A DNA stretch of 64,000 bases from Mycobacterium scrofulaceum (GCF_001667885.1 NZ_LZJW01000151.1:36826-100825), one strand, 5' to 3'; counted from the stretch's first letter, positions 32,534 to 41,511 are shown. Numbers and translations are program-made. Notes: generated from the letters alone by a model not told the origin.

Positions 32534-34144
32534 ATGCACAGTACTACTACACTCACTGCCGTGAGCGAATCTGCTGACGTCGATGGGCCTGTGGCGCCGC
32601 CGCGACCCGTGTTGGTCGTCGATTTCGGCGCCCAGTATGCGCAGCTGATCGCCCGGCGCGTCCGGGAGGCGCGGGTCTTCTCCGAGGTCATCCCGCACAC
32701 CGCGTCGATCGACGAGATCAAGGCACGACAGCCGTCGGCGTTGGTGCTGTCCGGGGGGCCGTCCAGCGTCTACGAACAGGGCGCCCCGCAGCTCGATCCG
32801 GCGGTGTTCGACCTCGGTGTGCCGGTGTTCGGCATCTGCTACGGATTCCAAGCCATGGCGCAGGCCCTGGGTGGGACGGTCGCGCACACCGGCACCAGCG
32901 AGTTCGGCCGCACCGAGTTGAATGTGGTTGGCGGCGAACTGCATTCGGGACTGCCCAACGTCCAGCCGGTCTGGATGAGCCACGGTGACGCGGTCACGGC
33001 CGCGCCGGAGGGATTCGACGTGGTCGCCAGCAGCGCGGGCGCGACGGTGGCGGCCTTCGAGAACCGGAGCCGCCGGCTGGCCGGGGTGCAGTATCACCCC
33101 GAGGTCATGCACACCCCACACGGACAGCAGGTGCTCAGCCGGTTCCTGCACGACTTCGCCGGGCTGGGCGCGGAGTGGACGCCGGCCAACATCGCCAGCG
33201 CGCTGGTCGAGCAGGTGCGTGAACAGATCGGCGACGGGCACGCGATCTGCGGGCTGTCCGGCGGCGTGGACTCGGCGGTGGCCGCCGCACTGGTGCAGCG
33301 CGCCATCGGTGACCGGTTGACCTGTGTCTTCGTCGACCACGGGCTGCTTCGCGCCGGCGAGCGCGCGCAGGTTCAGCGCGACTTCGTGGCCGCCACCGGA
33401 GCCAACCTGGTCACCGTCGATGCCGCGGATACCTTCCTGCGGGCGCTGTCGGGCGTGACCAACCCCGAGGGCAAGCGCAAGATCATCGGTCGCCAGTTCA
33501 TCCGGGCCTTCGAGGGCGCGGTGCGGGATATCCTGAGCGACACCGGGTCTGAGGTCGAGTTCCTGGTGCAGGGCACGCTGTATCCGGACGTGGTGGAATC
33601 CGGTGGGGGCAGCGGGACCGCCAATATCAAGAGTCACCACAACGTCGGCGGCCTGCCCGACGATCTGAAGTTCAGGCTCGTCGAGCCGCTGCGGCTGCTG
33701 TTCAAAGACGAGGTGCGCGCCGTGGGGCGCGAGCTGGGCCTGCCGGAGGAAATCGTTGCGCGGCAACCCTTTCCGGGTCCCGGTCTGGGCATTCGGATCG
33801 TCGGTGAGGTCACCGCGGCGCGGTTGGACACGCTGCGGCGCGCCGACTCGATCGCGCGCGAGGAACTCACTGCCGCCGGCCTGGACAACCTGATCTGGCA
33901 GTGCCCGGTGGTGCTGCTGGCCGAGGTCCGCTCGGTCGGTGTGCAGGGTGACGGCCGGACCTACGGGCACCCGATCGTGCTGCGGCCGGTGTCCAGCGAG
34001 GACGCCATGACCGCCGACTGGACCCGGGTGCCCTACGAGGTGCTGGAGCGCATCTCGACCCGCATCACCAACGAGGTCCGCGAGGTCAACCGCGTGGTGC
34101 TGGACATCACCAGCAAACCCCCCGGCACCATCGAGTGGGAGTAG
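32534..34144 (+). CDS. guaA: GMP synthase (glutamine-hydrolysing)
   Basis: 536 residues from ATG 32534, which has AAGGG ahead; GTG 32561 would give a protein nearer the M. tuberculosis length. It turns XMP into GMP using ATP and glutamine. The class I glutamine amidotransferase domain has nucleophile Cys102 (GICYGFQ), His188 and Glu190 (YHPEVMH). The ATP-pyrophosphatase P-loop SGGVDS begins near residue 242, and the C-terminal dimerisation domain ends in DITSKPPGTIEWE. It is the product-side partner of guaB2, 20 kb upstream on the same strand. In M. tuberculosis the adjacent genes are phyA and idsA1; here the accessory block is upstream. Confidence 0.97.
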   Translation: MHSTTTLTAVSESADVDGPVAPPRPVLVVDFGAQYAQLIARRVREARVFSEVIPHTASIDEIKARQPSALVLSGGPSSVYEQGAPQLDPAVFDLGVPVFGICYGFQAMAQALGGTVAHTGTSEFGRTELNVVGGELHSGLPNVQPVWMSHGDAVTAAPEGFDVVASSAGATVAAFENRSRRLAGVQYHPEVMHTPHGQQVLSRFLHDFAGLGAEWTPANIASALVEQVREQIGDGHAICGLSGGVDSAVAAALVQRAIGDRLTCVFVDHGLLRAGERAQVQRDFVAATGANLVTVDAADTFLRALSGVTNPEGKRKIIGRQFIRAFEGAVRDILSDTGSEVEFLVQGTLYPDVVESGGGSGTANIKSHHNVGGLPDDLKFRLVEPLRLLFKDEVRAVGRELGLPEEIVARQPFPGPGLGIRIVGEVTAARLDTLRRADSIAREELTAAGLDNLIWQCPVVLLAEVRSVGVQGDGRTYGHPIVLRPVSSEDAMTADWTRVPYEVLERISTRITNEVREVNRVVLDITSKPPGTIEWE

Positions 34145-34154
34145 CTGCTACTCC
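34138..34154. terminator. Convergent hairpin overlapping both stop codons
   Basis: A perfect 7-bp stem GGAGTAG/CTACTCC with a 3-base loop. It contains the guaA TAG and the reverse-strand TAG of the facing gene, which lie 3 bases apart. No T-run follows, so it would act as a bidirectional, non-canonical terminator or as mRNA end protection. The structure is plain, but its function is inferred. Confidence 0.45.
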
Positions 34155-34744
34155 ACGAACTCGCCTCTGCCATAAGCGATTGTGGCGTCATCCCAGTTGC
34201 CGCCGGCCGTGCTGACCAAGCGGCGGGCGACGTCACGATCGTCTGACCCGGCGACCAGGACCAGGGTGTGGTCGATGGTGGTCACTGATCCGCCGCGCAA
34301 CCGGGTGCGGGCCGAAGGGTCGGCCGACAGCGCGTCGCCGAGGCGCGCGATGTCGACATCCGGCACGGTGATGAGAATCGCGTTGTCTTCGGGATACCAC
34401 TGCGGCAAATAGGCGAATAGCAGCACGGATTCCTGGCCGAACTGATGGCGCAGGGCCTCGGCGGCGACGCGCAAGGCCGGCTCGTCGGGGCCGCACAGAT
34501 GAAATTCGCGAGATCGCTCGAAGGTGAGTCGCTGCTGCGCGGGGGACCAGTACACGCCGTCGAGCGGTGTCGATCCCGTCACCGCCATGCCTGTCTGGGC
34601 GATCGTCGCGTCGGCCTTCGGTTCGAACAGGGGATCGGCGTTGTCGGCGACGAAGAACTCCGCCGGTTGGCACTCGGCTTCGGCCGGCGCCGTCGCGATT
34701 CCGCAACAAAAAAGCACCAGTAGCCCCACCAGCACCGAGCGCAT
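34148..34744 (-). CDS. Secreted protein, unknown function
   Basis: 198 residues from ATG 34744, supported by GAGAGG upstream; the frame can be extended to 34759 without benefit. A signal peptide (MRSVLVGLLVLFCCGIATAPAEAEC) precedes a mature domain with Cys residues and a predicted mixed alpha/beta fold. No motif identifies an activity. It is convergent with guaA and divergent from imuA' across the SOS promoter, so its own promoter may overlap the SOS box region. Similar short secreted proteins occur in other mycobacteria. Confidence 0.75.
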   Translation of the reverse strand: MRSVLVGLLVLFCCGIATAPAEAECQPAEFFVADNADPLFEPKADATIAQTGMAVTGSTPLDGVYWSPAQQRLTFERSREFHLCGPDEPALRVAAEALRHQFGQESVLLFAYLPQWYPEDNAILITVPDVDIARLGDALSADPSARTRLRGGSVTTIDHTLVLVAGSDDRDVARRLVSTAGGNWDDATIAYGRGEFVE

Positions 34745-34805
34745 AAAGCAGCCTCTCACGTTTCTTGACGGTTGTCGGAGGGTGGGTGTTTACTCGAAAA
34801 CAATA

Positions 34806-34821
34806 TCGAACATACATTCGA
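34806..34821. promoter_or_regulatory. SOS box (LexA site) of imuA'-imuB
   Basis: TCGAAC-ATAC-ATTCGA differs from the mycobacterial consensus TCGAAC-N4-GTTCGA at one base. It lies 32 bases upstream of the imuA' ATG. A closely similar site occurs before dnaE2. Placement and match support LexA repression and DNA-damage induction, as known for the M. tuberculosis orthologues. Confidence 0.85.
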
Positions 34822-34853
34822 ACATACTGCGTCATCGCTGGTAGGAGGCTTAT

Positions 34854-35525
34854 ATGTCGGTGGCTGCCGCCTCCCGCCAGGATCGCACTGAGCAGCTGGA
34901 AGCGCTTCGCCGGCGGATGGCCGTGATCAGCGGGAAGGCGCCGGGGCCCGCGTCCACCCGTGCCGACGACCTGCTGCCGGAATCGGAAGCCCAGCTGGCG
35001 CTGCCGGGCTGGCTGGCGGAGGCGCTGCCGGCGCCCCTGCCGCGCGGAACGGTGGCGGTCCTCTCGGGCGCCCGGTCGCTGTTGCTGGCCATGGTCGCCG
35101 CGGTGACGGCGGCGGGCGGCAACGTGGCAATCGTCGGCCAGCCGGACATCGGGTTGCTGGCCGCCGCGGAGATGGGGGCGGATCTGGGCCGGGTCGCGGT
35201 GATACCGGATCCCGGCACCGATCCGGTGGAGGTGGCCGCGGTGCTCGTCGACGGCATGGATCTGGTGGTCCTCGGCCTGGGCGGCCGCCGGGTGCCGCAG
35301 ACCCGGGCGCGCGCGGTGGTGGCGCGCGCCCGCAGCAAGGGGTGCACCGTGCTGGTCACCGACGGCGACTGGCAGGGGGCGCCCACCCGGCTGGAGGCCC
35401 GGGTCTGCGGCTACGAGCTCACTTCGGGAGGCCGCCCCGGATTCGGGCGGATCAGCCGGGTGCGGCTGCAGGTCAGCGGGGTGTGTGCGGGCCGGCGGGT
35501 GACCGCCCGGGCGCGGGCCGGGTGA
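34854..35525 (+). CDS. imuA': SOS mutasome accessory protein ImuA'
   Basis: 223 residues, ATG 34854 with a perfect AGGAGG seven bases ahead. RecA-like overall, but without a Walker A; the region LPRGTVAVLSGARSLLLAMV and NVAIVGQPDIGLLAAAEMGA recall a degenerate ATPase core. M. tuberculosis Rv3395c is required, with ImuB and DnaE2, for damage-induced mutagenesis. It is the first gene after the SOS box and probably co-transcribed with imuB, which begins 7 bases after its stop. Confidence 0.93.
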   Translation: MSVAAASRQDRTEQLEALRRRMAVISGKAPGPASTRADDLLPESEAQLALPGWLAEALPAPLPRGTVAVLSGARSLLLAMVAAVTAAGGNVAIVGQPDIGLLAAAEMGADLGRVAVIPDPGTDPVEVAAVLVDGMDLVVLGLGGRRVPQTRARAVVARARSKGCTVLVTDGDWQGAPTRLEARVCGYELTSGGRPGFGRISRVRLQVSGVCAGRRVTARARAG

Positions 35526-35531
35526 ATTCGA

Positions 35532-37091
35532 GTGGCATCCCGGGTGCTGGCCATCTGGTGCATGGACTGGCCGGCGGTCGCGGCGGCCGTGGCCGCGGGC
35601 GTGCCCGCGACCGCCCCGGTGGCGGTCACGTTGGCCAATCGGGTGATCGCCTGCTCGGCGGCCGCCCGCGCGGCGGGGGTGCGGCGGGGTCTGCGACGCC
35701 GGGAGGCGGCGGCCCGCTGCCCGCAGTTGCACGTCACCACCGCCGACGCGGACCGCGACGCCCGCTTCTTCGAGTCGGTCATCGCGGCGGTGGATGACTT
35801 GGTGCCGCGCGCCGAGGTGCTGCGGCCCGGGCTCTTGGTGCTGCCGGTGCGCGGAGCGGCCCGATATTTCGGTTCCGAGGCCGACGCCGCCGAGCGGCTG
35901 ATCGACGCGGTGGCTGCGGCCGGCGCCGAGTGCCAGGTCGGGGTCGCCGACCGGTTGTCCACCGCGGTCTTCGCCGCGCGCGCGGGCCGGATCGTCCCGG
36001 CGGGCGGTGACGCGAAGTTCCTGTCGGTGCTGTCGATCCGCCAACTCGCCACCGAACCCAGCCTGTGCGGTCCGGGGCGGGAAGAGCTGACGGACCTGTT
36101 GTGGCGCATGGGTATTCGAACCATCGGTCAGTTTGCCGCGTTGTCGGCGACCGACGTGGCATCCCGGTTCGGCGCCGACGGGATGGCCGCGCACCGGTTG
36201 GCCCGCGGTGAACCCGAGCGGGGGCCGTCCGGGCGCGAGCCGCCGGAGGAGCTGGAGGCCGTGCTGGACTGCGACCCGCCGATCGACCGGGTCGACGCGG
36301 CGGCCTTCGCCGGGCGCTCGCTGGCCGCCGCGCTGCATCGGACGCTGATGGGAGCCGGGGTGGGCTGCACCCGGCTGGCCATTCACGCCATCACAGCCAA
36401 CGGCGAAGAATTGCACCGGGTGTGGCGGTGCGCCGAACCGTTGACCGAGGACGCCACCGCCGACCGGGTGCGCTGGCAACTGGACGGCTGGTTGAGCAGC
36501 CGGACCGCGCGCAATCCCCGCCCGACGGCGCCGGTGACGCTGCTGCGGCTGCAGGCGGTCGAGGTGGTGTCGGCCGAGGCGCTGCAGCTGCCGCTGTGGG
36601 GTGGCCTCGGCGAGGAGGACCGGCTGCGGGCCCGGCGCGCCCTGGTGCGGTTGCAGGGCTTGCTCGGCCCGGAGGCGGTGCGGGTGCCGGTGCTGTCGGG
36701 CGGCCGCGGGCCGGCCGAACGCATCACGTTGACAACGCTGGGCGACGAACCGGTGCCGCGGGCCGACCCGGGTCAGCCGTGGCCCGGGCGGCTGCCCGAG
36801 CCGTCACCGGCGGTGTTGCTGGACGACCCGGTGGAATTGCTTGATGGCCAAGGGAATCCGGTACGGGTGACCGGCCGGGGGTTGTTCTCCGCAGACCCGG
36901 CGCGGCTGAGGACGCACGGCCGGGACGAGCGGCTGGACTGGTGGGCCGGGCCATGGCCGGTCGACGAGCGGTGGTGGGATACCGACGCCAAAGGCCGCAC
37001 CGCCCGCGCGCAGGTTCTGCTGGAGGGCGAGCGGGCGTTTCTGCTGTGCTACCGCCAGCGGCGCTGGTACCTCGAGGGCAGCTACGAGTGA
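35532..37091 (+). CDS. imuB: ImuB, Y-family-like mutasome scaffold
   Basis: 519 residues, GTG start. The N-terminal half is Y-family-polymerase-like (AIWCMDWPAVAAAVAAG, ANRVIACSAAARAAGVRRG), but the catalytic acidic motifs are not preserved, as known for ImuB. Residue 352 begins QLPLWG, the beta-clamp binding motif described for the M. tuberculosis protein. The C-terminal half has helix-hairpin-helix-like and low-complexity parts that contact ImuA' and DnaE2. It brings DnaE2 to the clamp for translesion synthesis. The motif QLPLWG at exactly residue 352 is strong evidence of orthology. Confidence 0.94.
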   Translation: MASRVLAIWCMDWPAVAAAVAAGVPATAPVAVTLANRVIACSAAARAAGVRRGLRRREAAARCPQLHVTTADADRDARFFESVIAAVDDLVPRAEVLRPGLLVLPVRGAARYFGSEADAAERLIDAVAAAGAECQVGVADRLSTAVFAARAGRIVPAGGDAKFLSVLSIRQLATEPSLCGPGREELTDLLWRMGIRTIGQFAALSATDVASRFGADGMAAHRLARGEPERGPSGREPPEELEAVLDCDPPIDRVDAAAFAGRSLAAALHRTLMGAGVGCTRLAIHAITANGEELHRVWRCAEPLTEDATADRVRWQLDGWLSSRTARNPRPTAPVTLLRLQAVEVVSAEALQLPLWGGLGEEDRLRARRALVRLQGLLGPEAVRVPVLSGGRGPAERITLTTLGDEPVPRADPGQPWPGRLPEPSPAVLLDDPVELLDGQGNPVRVTGRGLFSADPARLRTHGRDERLDWWAGPWPVDERWWDTDAKGRTARAQVLLEGERAFLLCYRQRRWYLEGSYE

Positions 37092-37096
37092 CGCGC

Positions 37097-38251
37097 CTAT
37101 CCGGTGGGCCGCAACGCGTCCGGCGTCAGGTCCTTCAGCGACGGATACCCGTCGACGGCCATGATCAGGTCCGCCTCGGCCAGCAGCGAGCGCAGCACGT
37201 GCACGACGCCGTCGACGCCGCCGAGCGCCAGGCCGTAGGCGTAGGGGCGGCCGATGCCCACCGCGGTCGCCCCCATCGCCAGGGCCTTGATGATGTCGGC
37301 GCCGCCGCGCACGCCCGAGTCGAACAGCACCGGCAGGCCGTCGGCGGCCTCGAGCACCCCGGGCAGGCAATCCAGCGTCGGCAACCCGCCGTTGGCCTGC
37401 CGGCCACCGTGATTGGAGCAGTAAATGCCGTCGACGCCAATGTCTTTGGCGCGCCGAACATCGTCGGGGTGACAGACGCCCTTGACCATCAGCGGCAGGC
37501 TGGTCTCCGATCGCAGCCACTCCAGGTCGTCCCACCGGAACGGGCCACCGAAGATCGGCAGCTTGCGCACCGCCGCCTCGGTGGCGTCCTCGCCGCGGCT
37601 CAGGGTGGCGCGAAAAACCGGATCGCTGGTGTAGTTGGCCAGGCATCCGCTGGGCACCTGGGGGTAGTTGCCCCCACTGAGGTCGCGAGGACGCCAGCCG
37701 GTGACCCAGGTGTCGAGTGTGACGGCGATGCCCTTGAAGCCGGCCGCCTCGGCGCGGTGCACCAGGCTGGCGGCCATCTTTCGGTTCGGCGGCGTGTACA
37801 GCTGGAAAAACGCCGGGGTGTCGCCCAATTCGGCCGCGAGGTCTTCCATCGGGTCGGCCGTCAACGTGCCCACGAAGAACGGAACGCCCGTGCGGACCGA
37901 GGCTCGGGCGCAGGCCACGTCCCCGTGGCCGTCCGGGTCGCACACCCCGATGACGCCGATCGGTGCCATGAAAATCGGCGACGGAAACCTCATCCCGAAC
38001 AACTCGATCGACATGTCGCGCTCCTCGGGGGCGATCCCCATGCGGGGATACAAGCCCCACCGCCGGAAGGCCTCGCAGTTGGCGCGCTGGGTGTGTTCGT
38101 CACCGGCACCGCCCGCGACGTATCCCAGCACTTTCGGCGGCATCGCCGCCGACGCCTTCTTCTCCAGCTCGTCGAATCTGATCGGGTACTGCGGCTGATT
38201 GCCGTGCAGCGATTGGTCGTACAGCTCGGTTTGGTAATCGGCGAAGGCCAT
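37097..38251 (-). CDS. FMN-dependent alpha-hydroxyacid oxidase, lactate 2-monooxygenase type
   Basis: 384 residues from ATG 38251; the frame extends 11 codons further without an obvious signal. The TIM barrel carries ARASVRTGVPFF, TPAFFQLY, ITLDTW-like AVTLDTWVTGWRPRDL, and the active-site stretch IYCSNHGGRQANGGLPTLDC, where the His and Arg of SNHGGRQ are the base and substrate-binding residues. VLFDSGVRGG is the FMN phosphate-binding loop. The pattern closely follows M. smegmatis lactate 2-monooxygenase (lactate plus O2 to acetate, CO2 and water), including the WRPRDL insertion. I infer that class, but other alpha-hydroxyacids are possible. It sits between imuB and iunH, genes that are adjacent in M. 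tuberculosis. Confidence 0.88.
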   Translation of the reverse strand: MAFADYQTELYDQSLHGNQPQYPIRFDELEKKASAAMPPKVLGYVAGGAGDEHTQRANCEAFRRWGLYPRMGIAPEERDMSIELFGMRFPSPIFMAPIGVIGVCDPDGHGDVACARASVRTGVPFFVGTLTADPMEDLAAELGDTPAFFQLYTPPNRKMAASLVHRAEAAGFKGIAVTLDTWVTGWRPRDLSGGNYPQVPSGCLANYTSDPVFRATLSRGEDATEAAVRKLPIFGGPFRWDDLEWLRSETSLPLMVKGVCHPDDVRRAKDIGVDGIYCSNHGGRQANGGLPTLDCLPGVLEAADGLPVLFDSGVRGGADIIKALAMGATAVGIGRPYAYGLALGGVDGVVHVLRSLLAEADLIMAVDGYPSLKDLTPDALRPTG

Positions 38252-38296
38252 GCCCGTGGCAGTACCCGGCGCCCGGAGGACCAAACGACCCGCGGC

Positions 38297-38755
38297 TCAG
38301 GGTTGCCCGGCGCGGACCGCCTGCGCCCGCGCCATCAGACCGGCGCCGCCGGGCAGCGCGCCCACCACCGCGCGGGCCAGCCGGTCGCGGCCCCGGACGC
38401 CGTCGGTCCTGGCCTTACCGTCGCGCAAGTGGCGCCAGCCCAGGCCCGCCCACGACGCCGCGACGGCGGCGTCGATCACCCCGCCGCGGGCGCGGCGCCG
38501 GTCGGCCGCGGCCAGGCCGAGCGCCGTCACGGAGTGCACCGTGTCAACCCACACGCCGGCCGCCAGCACCTCCGGGCCGGGATTGACGCCCGACAGCAGC
38601 GCCTGCACCAGGTGGCGCCCGCCCAAGATCCGGGTGACGACGAGCGCCTTGCGGTCGACCTGCACACCGTGGATGTGGCCCAGCACGTCGGACGGGGCGG
38701 TCAGCAGCACCGCGCCCCACCCGCCGCGCAGGACTTCGATGAGACGAATCTTCAT
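38297..38755 (-). CDS. Conserved hypothetical protein in the iunH operon
   Basis: 152 residues from ATG 38755, overlapping the iunH stop by 4 bases (ATGA). The longer frame to 39202 runs antiphase through iunH and is not coding. The N-terminus MKIRLIEVLRGGWGAVLLTA is followed by DVLGHIHGVQVDRKALVVTRILGGRH-type segments and a basic C-terminus. It is Arg/Ala-rich, with a Gly- and Trp-containing stretch (AASWAGLGWRHLRDG). No membrane helix or enzymatic motif is clear. Translational coupling implies a role linked to nucleoside metabolism, but this is an inference. Confidence 0.7.
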   Translation of the reverse strand: MKIRLIEVLRGGWGAVLLTAPSDVLGHIHGVQVDRKALVVTRILGGRHLVQALLSGVNPGPEVLAAGVWVDTVHSVTALGLAAADRRRARGGVIDAAVAASWAGLGWRHLRDGKARTDGVRGRDRLARAVVGALPGGAGLMARAQAVRAGQP

Positions 38756-39780
38756 GGGGTGTTGGATAACCGGCGCGCGAAGGCCCCAACCCGTTCGATG
38801 AACCGGTCGAAGAACGCGGCCGCGTCCACGTCGATCCCGATCAGCGCGTTGGGTTCTCGGCGCCCCGACCAGTCGGTCACCGTCATGGCGCGGGTCAGCG
38901 TCCCCGTCAGCTCGATGTCCACCGTCGCGGCCCGGGTGGTGACCAGCCCCGGGTCCAGCGCCGCGGCGGCGGCAAGCGGATCGTGCAGGTGGGCCTGAAA
39001 ACCGTGGCCAATGTCGTGGTAGGCCTCCAGGTAGAACCGCATCGCGTCCTCGATCACCCGGATCAACGCGTTGGGCGCGGTCGACCGCGTGCCGGGCTCG
39101 TCGTCCGCGCTCATCGGCGTCGTCGTCGACCCGGCCGCGGCCGCCAGCCGGGCCAGGTGATCGGGCGTCATCGCCACCTTGCGGGTGAGGTCCAGGCCGC
39201 ACAGGATCGGAAGCCGTTGCGGCTCAACGGTCGCCCAGGCCGTTAGGACCTCGGATGCGGCCTCGGGGTCCACGCTGATGTTCCATTCGGCCACCGCGGT
39301 GGTGTTGCCCCGGTGATCGTAGGAACCGCCCATCACGACCAGCCGGCGCAGCAGCGTGGGCAGCGCCGGCTCGGCGCGCAGGGCCAGCGCCAGATTGGTC
39401 AGCGGGCCGGTCGCCACGCCGATGAGCTCACCGGGATGCGCCTGTGCGGCGCGTACCCAGGCGGTCGCCGAGTCGTGGTCGGTGAGCCGGCGATCGGTGT
39501 GCGGCAGGTCGGCGTAGCCCAATCCGCGGGGGCCGTGGACCTTCGACGGCAGGCTCATCGGCCCGCTGAGGGTTTCCTCGGAGCCCTTGGACACCGGCAC
39601 GCCGGTGAAACCGCACAGCTCCAGCAGGCCCAGGTTGTTCTCGCAAACCTGCTGCACCGCAACGTTTCCCCCGGTGGAGGCGATGCCGACCACGTCCGCG
39701 TCCGGGCTGGCGAACAGGTACATCAGTGCCAGCGCATCGTCGACGCCGGTGTCGACGTCGACGAATACGGGCGACTTCAT
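38752..39780 (-). CDS. iunH: Inosine-uridine preferring nucleoside hydrolase
   Basis: 342 residues from ATG 39780; the reading frame's earlier TTG is unlikely. The N-terminal VDVDTGVDDALAL is the calcium-binding Asp cluster of nucleoside hydrolases, and VMGGSYDHRGNTTAVAEWNI and DLTRKVAM are further family motifs. The enzyme cleaves the N-glycosidic bond of ribonucleosides for base salvage. It corresponds to M. tuberculosis Rv3393. The downstream hypothetical gene overlaps its end and is divergent in function only if unrelated. Together with guaA and guaB2 it fits a purine theme, though it need not be co-regulated. Confidence 0.93.
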   Translation of the reverse strand: MKSPVFVDVDTGVDDALALMYLFASPDADVVGIASTGGNVAVQQVCENNLGLLELCGFTGVPVSKGSEETLSGPMSLPSKVHGPRGLGYADLPHTDRRLTDHDSATAWVRAAQAHPGELIGVATGPLTNLALALRAEPALPTLLRRLVVMGGSYDHRGNTTAVAEWNISVDPEAASEVLTAWATVEPQRLPILCGLDLTRKVAMTPDHLARLAAAAGSTTTPMSADDEPGTRSTAPNALIRVIEDAMRFYLEAYHDIGHGFQAHLHDPLAAAAALDPGLVTTRAATVDIELTGTLTRAMTVTDWSGRREPNALIGIDVDAAAFFDRFIERVGAFARRLSNTP

Positions 39781-39819
39781 TGTGTCCAAGATACTCAGAG
39801 GGACGGCTAGGCTGTCACG

Positions 39820-40698
39820 ATGCCACCGACGTCGGAGCCCCCCGATTTAACGCCGCACTTCGACGACGTGCAGGCCCACTACGACTTGTCCGACGACTTC
39901 TTCCGGCTGTTCCTCGACCCGACGCAGACGTACAGCTGCGCCTACTTCGAGCGCGACGACATGACGCTGGAGGAAGCGCAGATCGCCAAGATCGACCTGG
40001 CCCTCGGCAAACTCGGGCTGCAGCCCGGCATGACATTGCTCGACATCGGCTGCGGGTGGGGCGCGACCATGATGCGCGCGGTGGAAAAGTACGACGTCGA
40101 CGTCGTGGGCCTCACCCTGAGCCGCAACCAGGCCAAGCATGTCGAGCAGCTGATCGCCCGGTCGGAAAGCCCCCGCTCGATGCGCATCCTGCTGCAAGGC
40201 TGGGAACAGTTCGATGAGCCTGTCGACCGGATCGTCAGCATCGGGGCCTTCGAGCACTTCGGGCACGAGCGCTACGACAAGTTCTTCACCCTGACCCATG
40301 GCCTGCTGCCCGACGACGGGGTGATGCTGCTGCACACCATCACCGGGCTGCACCCGACGGAGATGGTCGAACGCGGCATGCCGCTATCGTTTCTGTTTGC
40401 CCGCTTCGTCAAATTCATTGTCACCGAGATCTTTCCGGGTGGGCGGTTGCCGTCGATACCGATGGTGCAAGAGCGCGCCACCGCGAACGGCTTCACGGTG
40501 GGTCGCGTTCAATCGCTGCAACCGCACTATGCGAAAACGCTCGACATCTGGGCCGCGGCGTTGCAAGCCCACAAAGACGAGGCGATCGCGGTGCAGTCCG
40601 AGGAGGTCTACGAGCGATACATGAAATACCTGACCGGTTGCGCGGAGATGTTCCGCATCGGGTACGTCGATGTCAACCAGTTCACCCTGTTGAAATGA
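39820..40698 (+). CDS. cmaA1: Cyclopropane mycolic acid synthase CmaA1
   Basis: 292 residues matching M. tuberculosis CmaA1 nearly end to end: HYDLSDDFFRLFLDPTQTYS, CAYFERDDMTLEEAQIAKID, the SAM site LLDIGCGWGATMMRAVEKYD, GAFEHFGHERYDKFF, and the C-terminal GYVDVNQFTLLK. It introduces a cis-cyclopropane at the distal position of meromycolic acids on the acyl carrier, using SAM. The Cys, Glu and Tyr that shape the active site are in the conserved segments. It stands alone, rightward, between iunH (divergent) and a convergent dioxygenase gene. Confidence 0.93.
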   Translation: MPPTSEPPDLTPHFDDVQAHYDLSDDFFRLFLDPTQTYSCAYFERDDMTLEEAQIAKIDLALGKLGLQPGMTLLDIGCGWGATMMRAVEKYDVDVVGLTLSRNQAKHVEQLIARSESPRSMRILLQGWEQFDEPVDRIVSIGAFEHFGHERYDKFFTLTHGLLPDDGVMLLHTITGLHPTEMVERGMPLSFLFARFVKFIVTEIFPGGRLPSIPMVQERATANGFTVGRVQSLQPHYAKTLDIWAAALQAHKDEAIAVQSEEVYERYMKYLTGCAEMFRIGYVDVNQFTLLK

Positions 40699-40725
40699 TC
40701 CAGCGTGCCCGGGCGGTGCCGGCGC

Positions 40726-41469
40726 TCAGGGCCAGGCCGAGGCGAAGGTGATCACCAAGACGTCGCGCTGGGCGGGGCCCGAGCCGTCGATCGGCCGGAT
40801 CGGGGACACGCCGTGCAGGGTGCGGCGGTCATCGCCCAGCATCAGCGTGCCGGGTTCGGCCAGCGTCGCCGCGAGCAGCTGCTTGCCGTCCAGGTCACAC
40901 ACGGTGCTCTCGCCGCCGATGGCGTTGCGCCGGCCGACCAGCAGCGAGCTGACCAGGGTGACGCCGTCGCGGTGTACGCCCTCGGGTGTCGGATGGCCGC
41001 CATCGTCGGACAACGAGCGGACCCGGAACGGATGCACCTTGACGTTCCAGTCCGCCACGTCGTCCAGCGCCGCCGCCACCCGGGACAGCAGGGCGATCAT
41101 CTTGTGCAGCAACGGGTCCCGGGCGAACGCGTCGGTCAGCGGCTCGAAGTCGCGGTCCCTGCCGATGTAGAGGGGGTTGGAGTCCTCGGGCTGCGCGAAC
41201 GTGCTCCTGGGCACCGGGCGCAGGACGCCGTCGCGAAAGGAGTACTGGCCGTACCGGCGCAGCCGCTGCACCCCCAGCTCCGCGGCGTACGGGTCGGGGC
41301 CCAACCGCTGCCAGTGCCGGGCGAATCGGGTCCACTCCTCGCGGCCGGCGCCCAGGCTTCGCGTCACATCGAGTGAGGACATCACCGCGGCGCCTTTCGT
41401 GGCGACCAGGCGGGCCGCGGCGGCCACCGGGTCGGCGTCCGCCCGTTTCTCGGAAAGCGTCCGGGTCAT
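40726..41469 (-). CDS. Fe(II)/2-oxoglutarate dioxygenase family protein
   Basis: 247 residues from ATG 41469. The iron-binding HxD is in GVHRDGVTLVSSLLVGR, and a second His follows in RRTLHGVSPI, the pattern of the bacterial 2OG-Fe dioxygenase family that includes amino-acid hydroxylases. RRYGQYSFRDGVLRPVPRST and PLYIGRDRDFEPL are other recognised stretches. The likely reaction is hydroxylation of a small substrate, coupled to 2-oxoglutarate decarboxylation; the substrate is unknown. Convergent with cmaA1 and in the same direction as acrA1, 43 bases after it. Confidence 0.82.
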   Translation of the reverse strand: MTRTLSEKRADADPVAAAARLVATKGAAVMSSLDVTRSLGAGREEWTRFARHWQRLGPDPYAAELGVQRLRRYGQYSFRDGVLRPVPRSTFAQPEDSNPLYIGRDRDFEPLTDAFARDPLLHKMIALLSRVAAALDDVADWNVKVHPFRVRSLSDDGGHPTPEGVHRDGVTLVSSLLVGRRNAIGGESTVCDLDGKQLLAATLAEPGTLMLGDDRRTLHGVSPIRPIDGSGPAQRDVLVITFASAWP

Positions 41470-41511
41470 CGCGCCGGAATACCGCAATCGGGCGCGGCTG
41501 AAACGCCGGGT

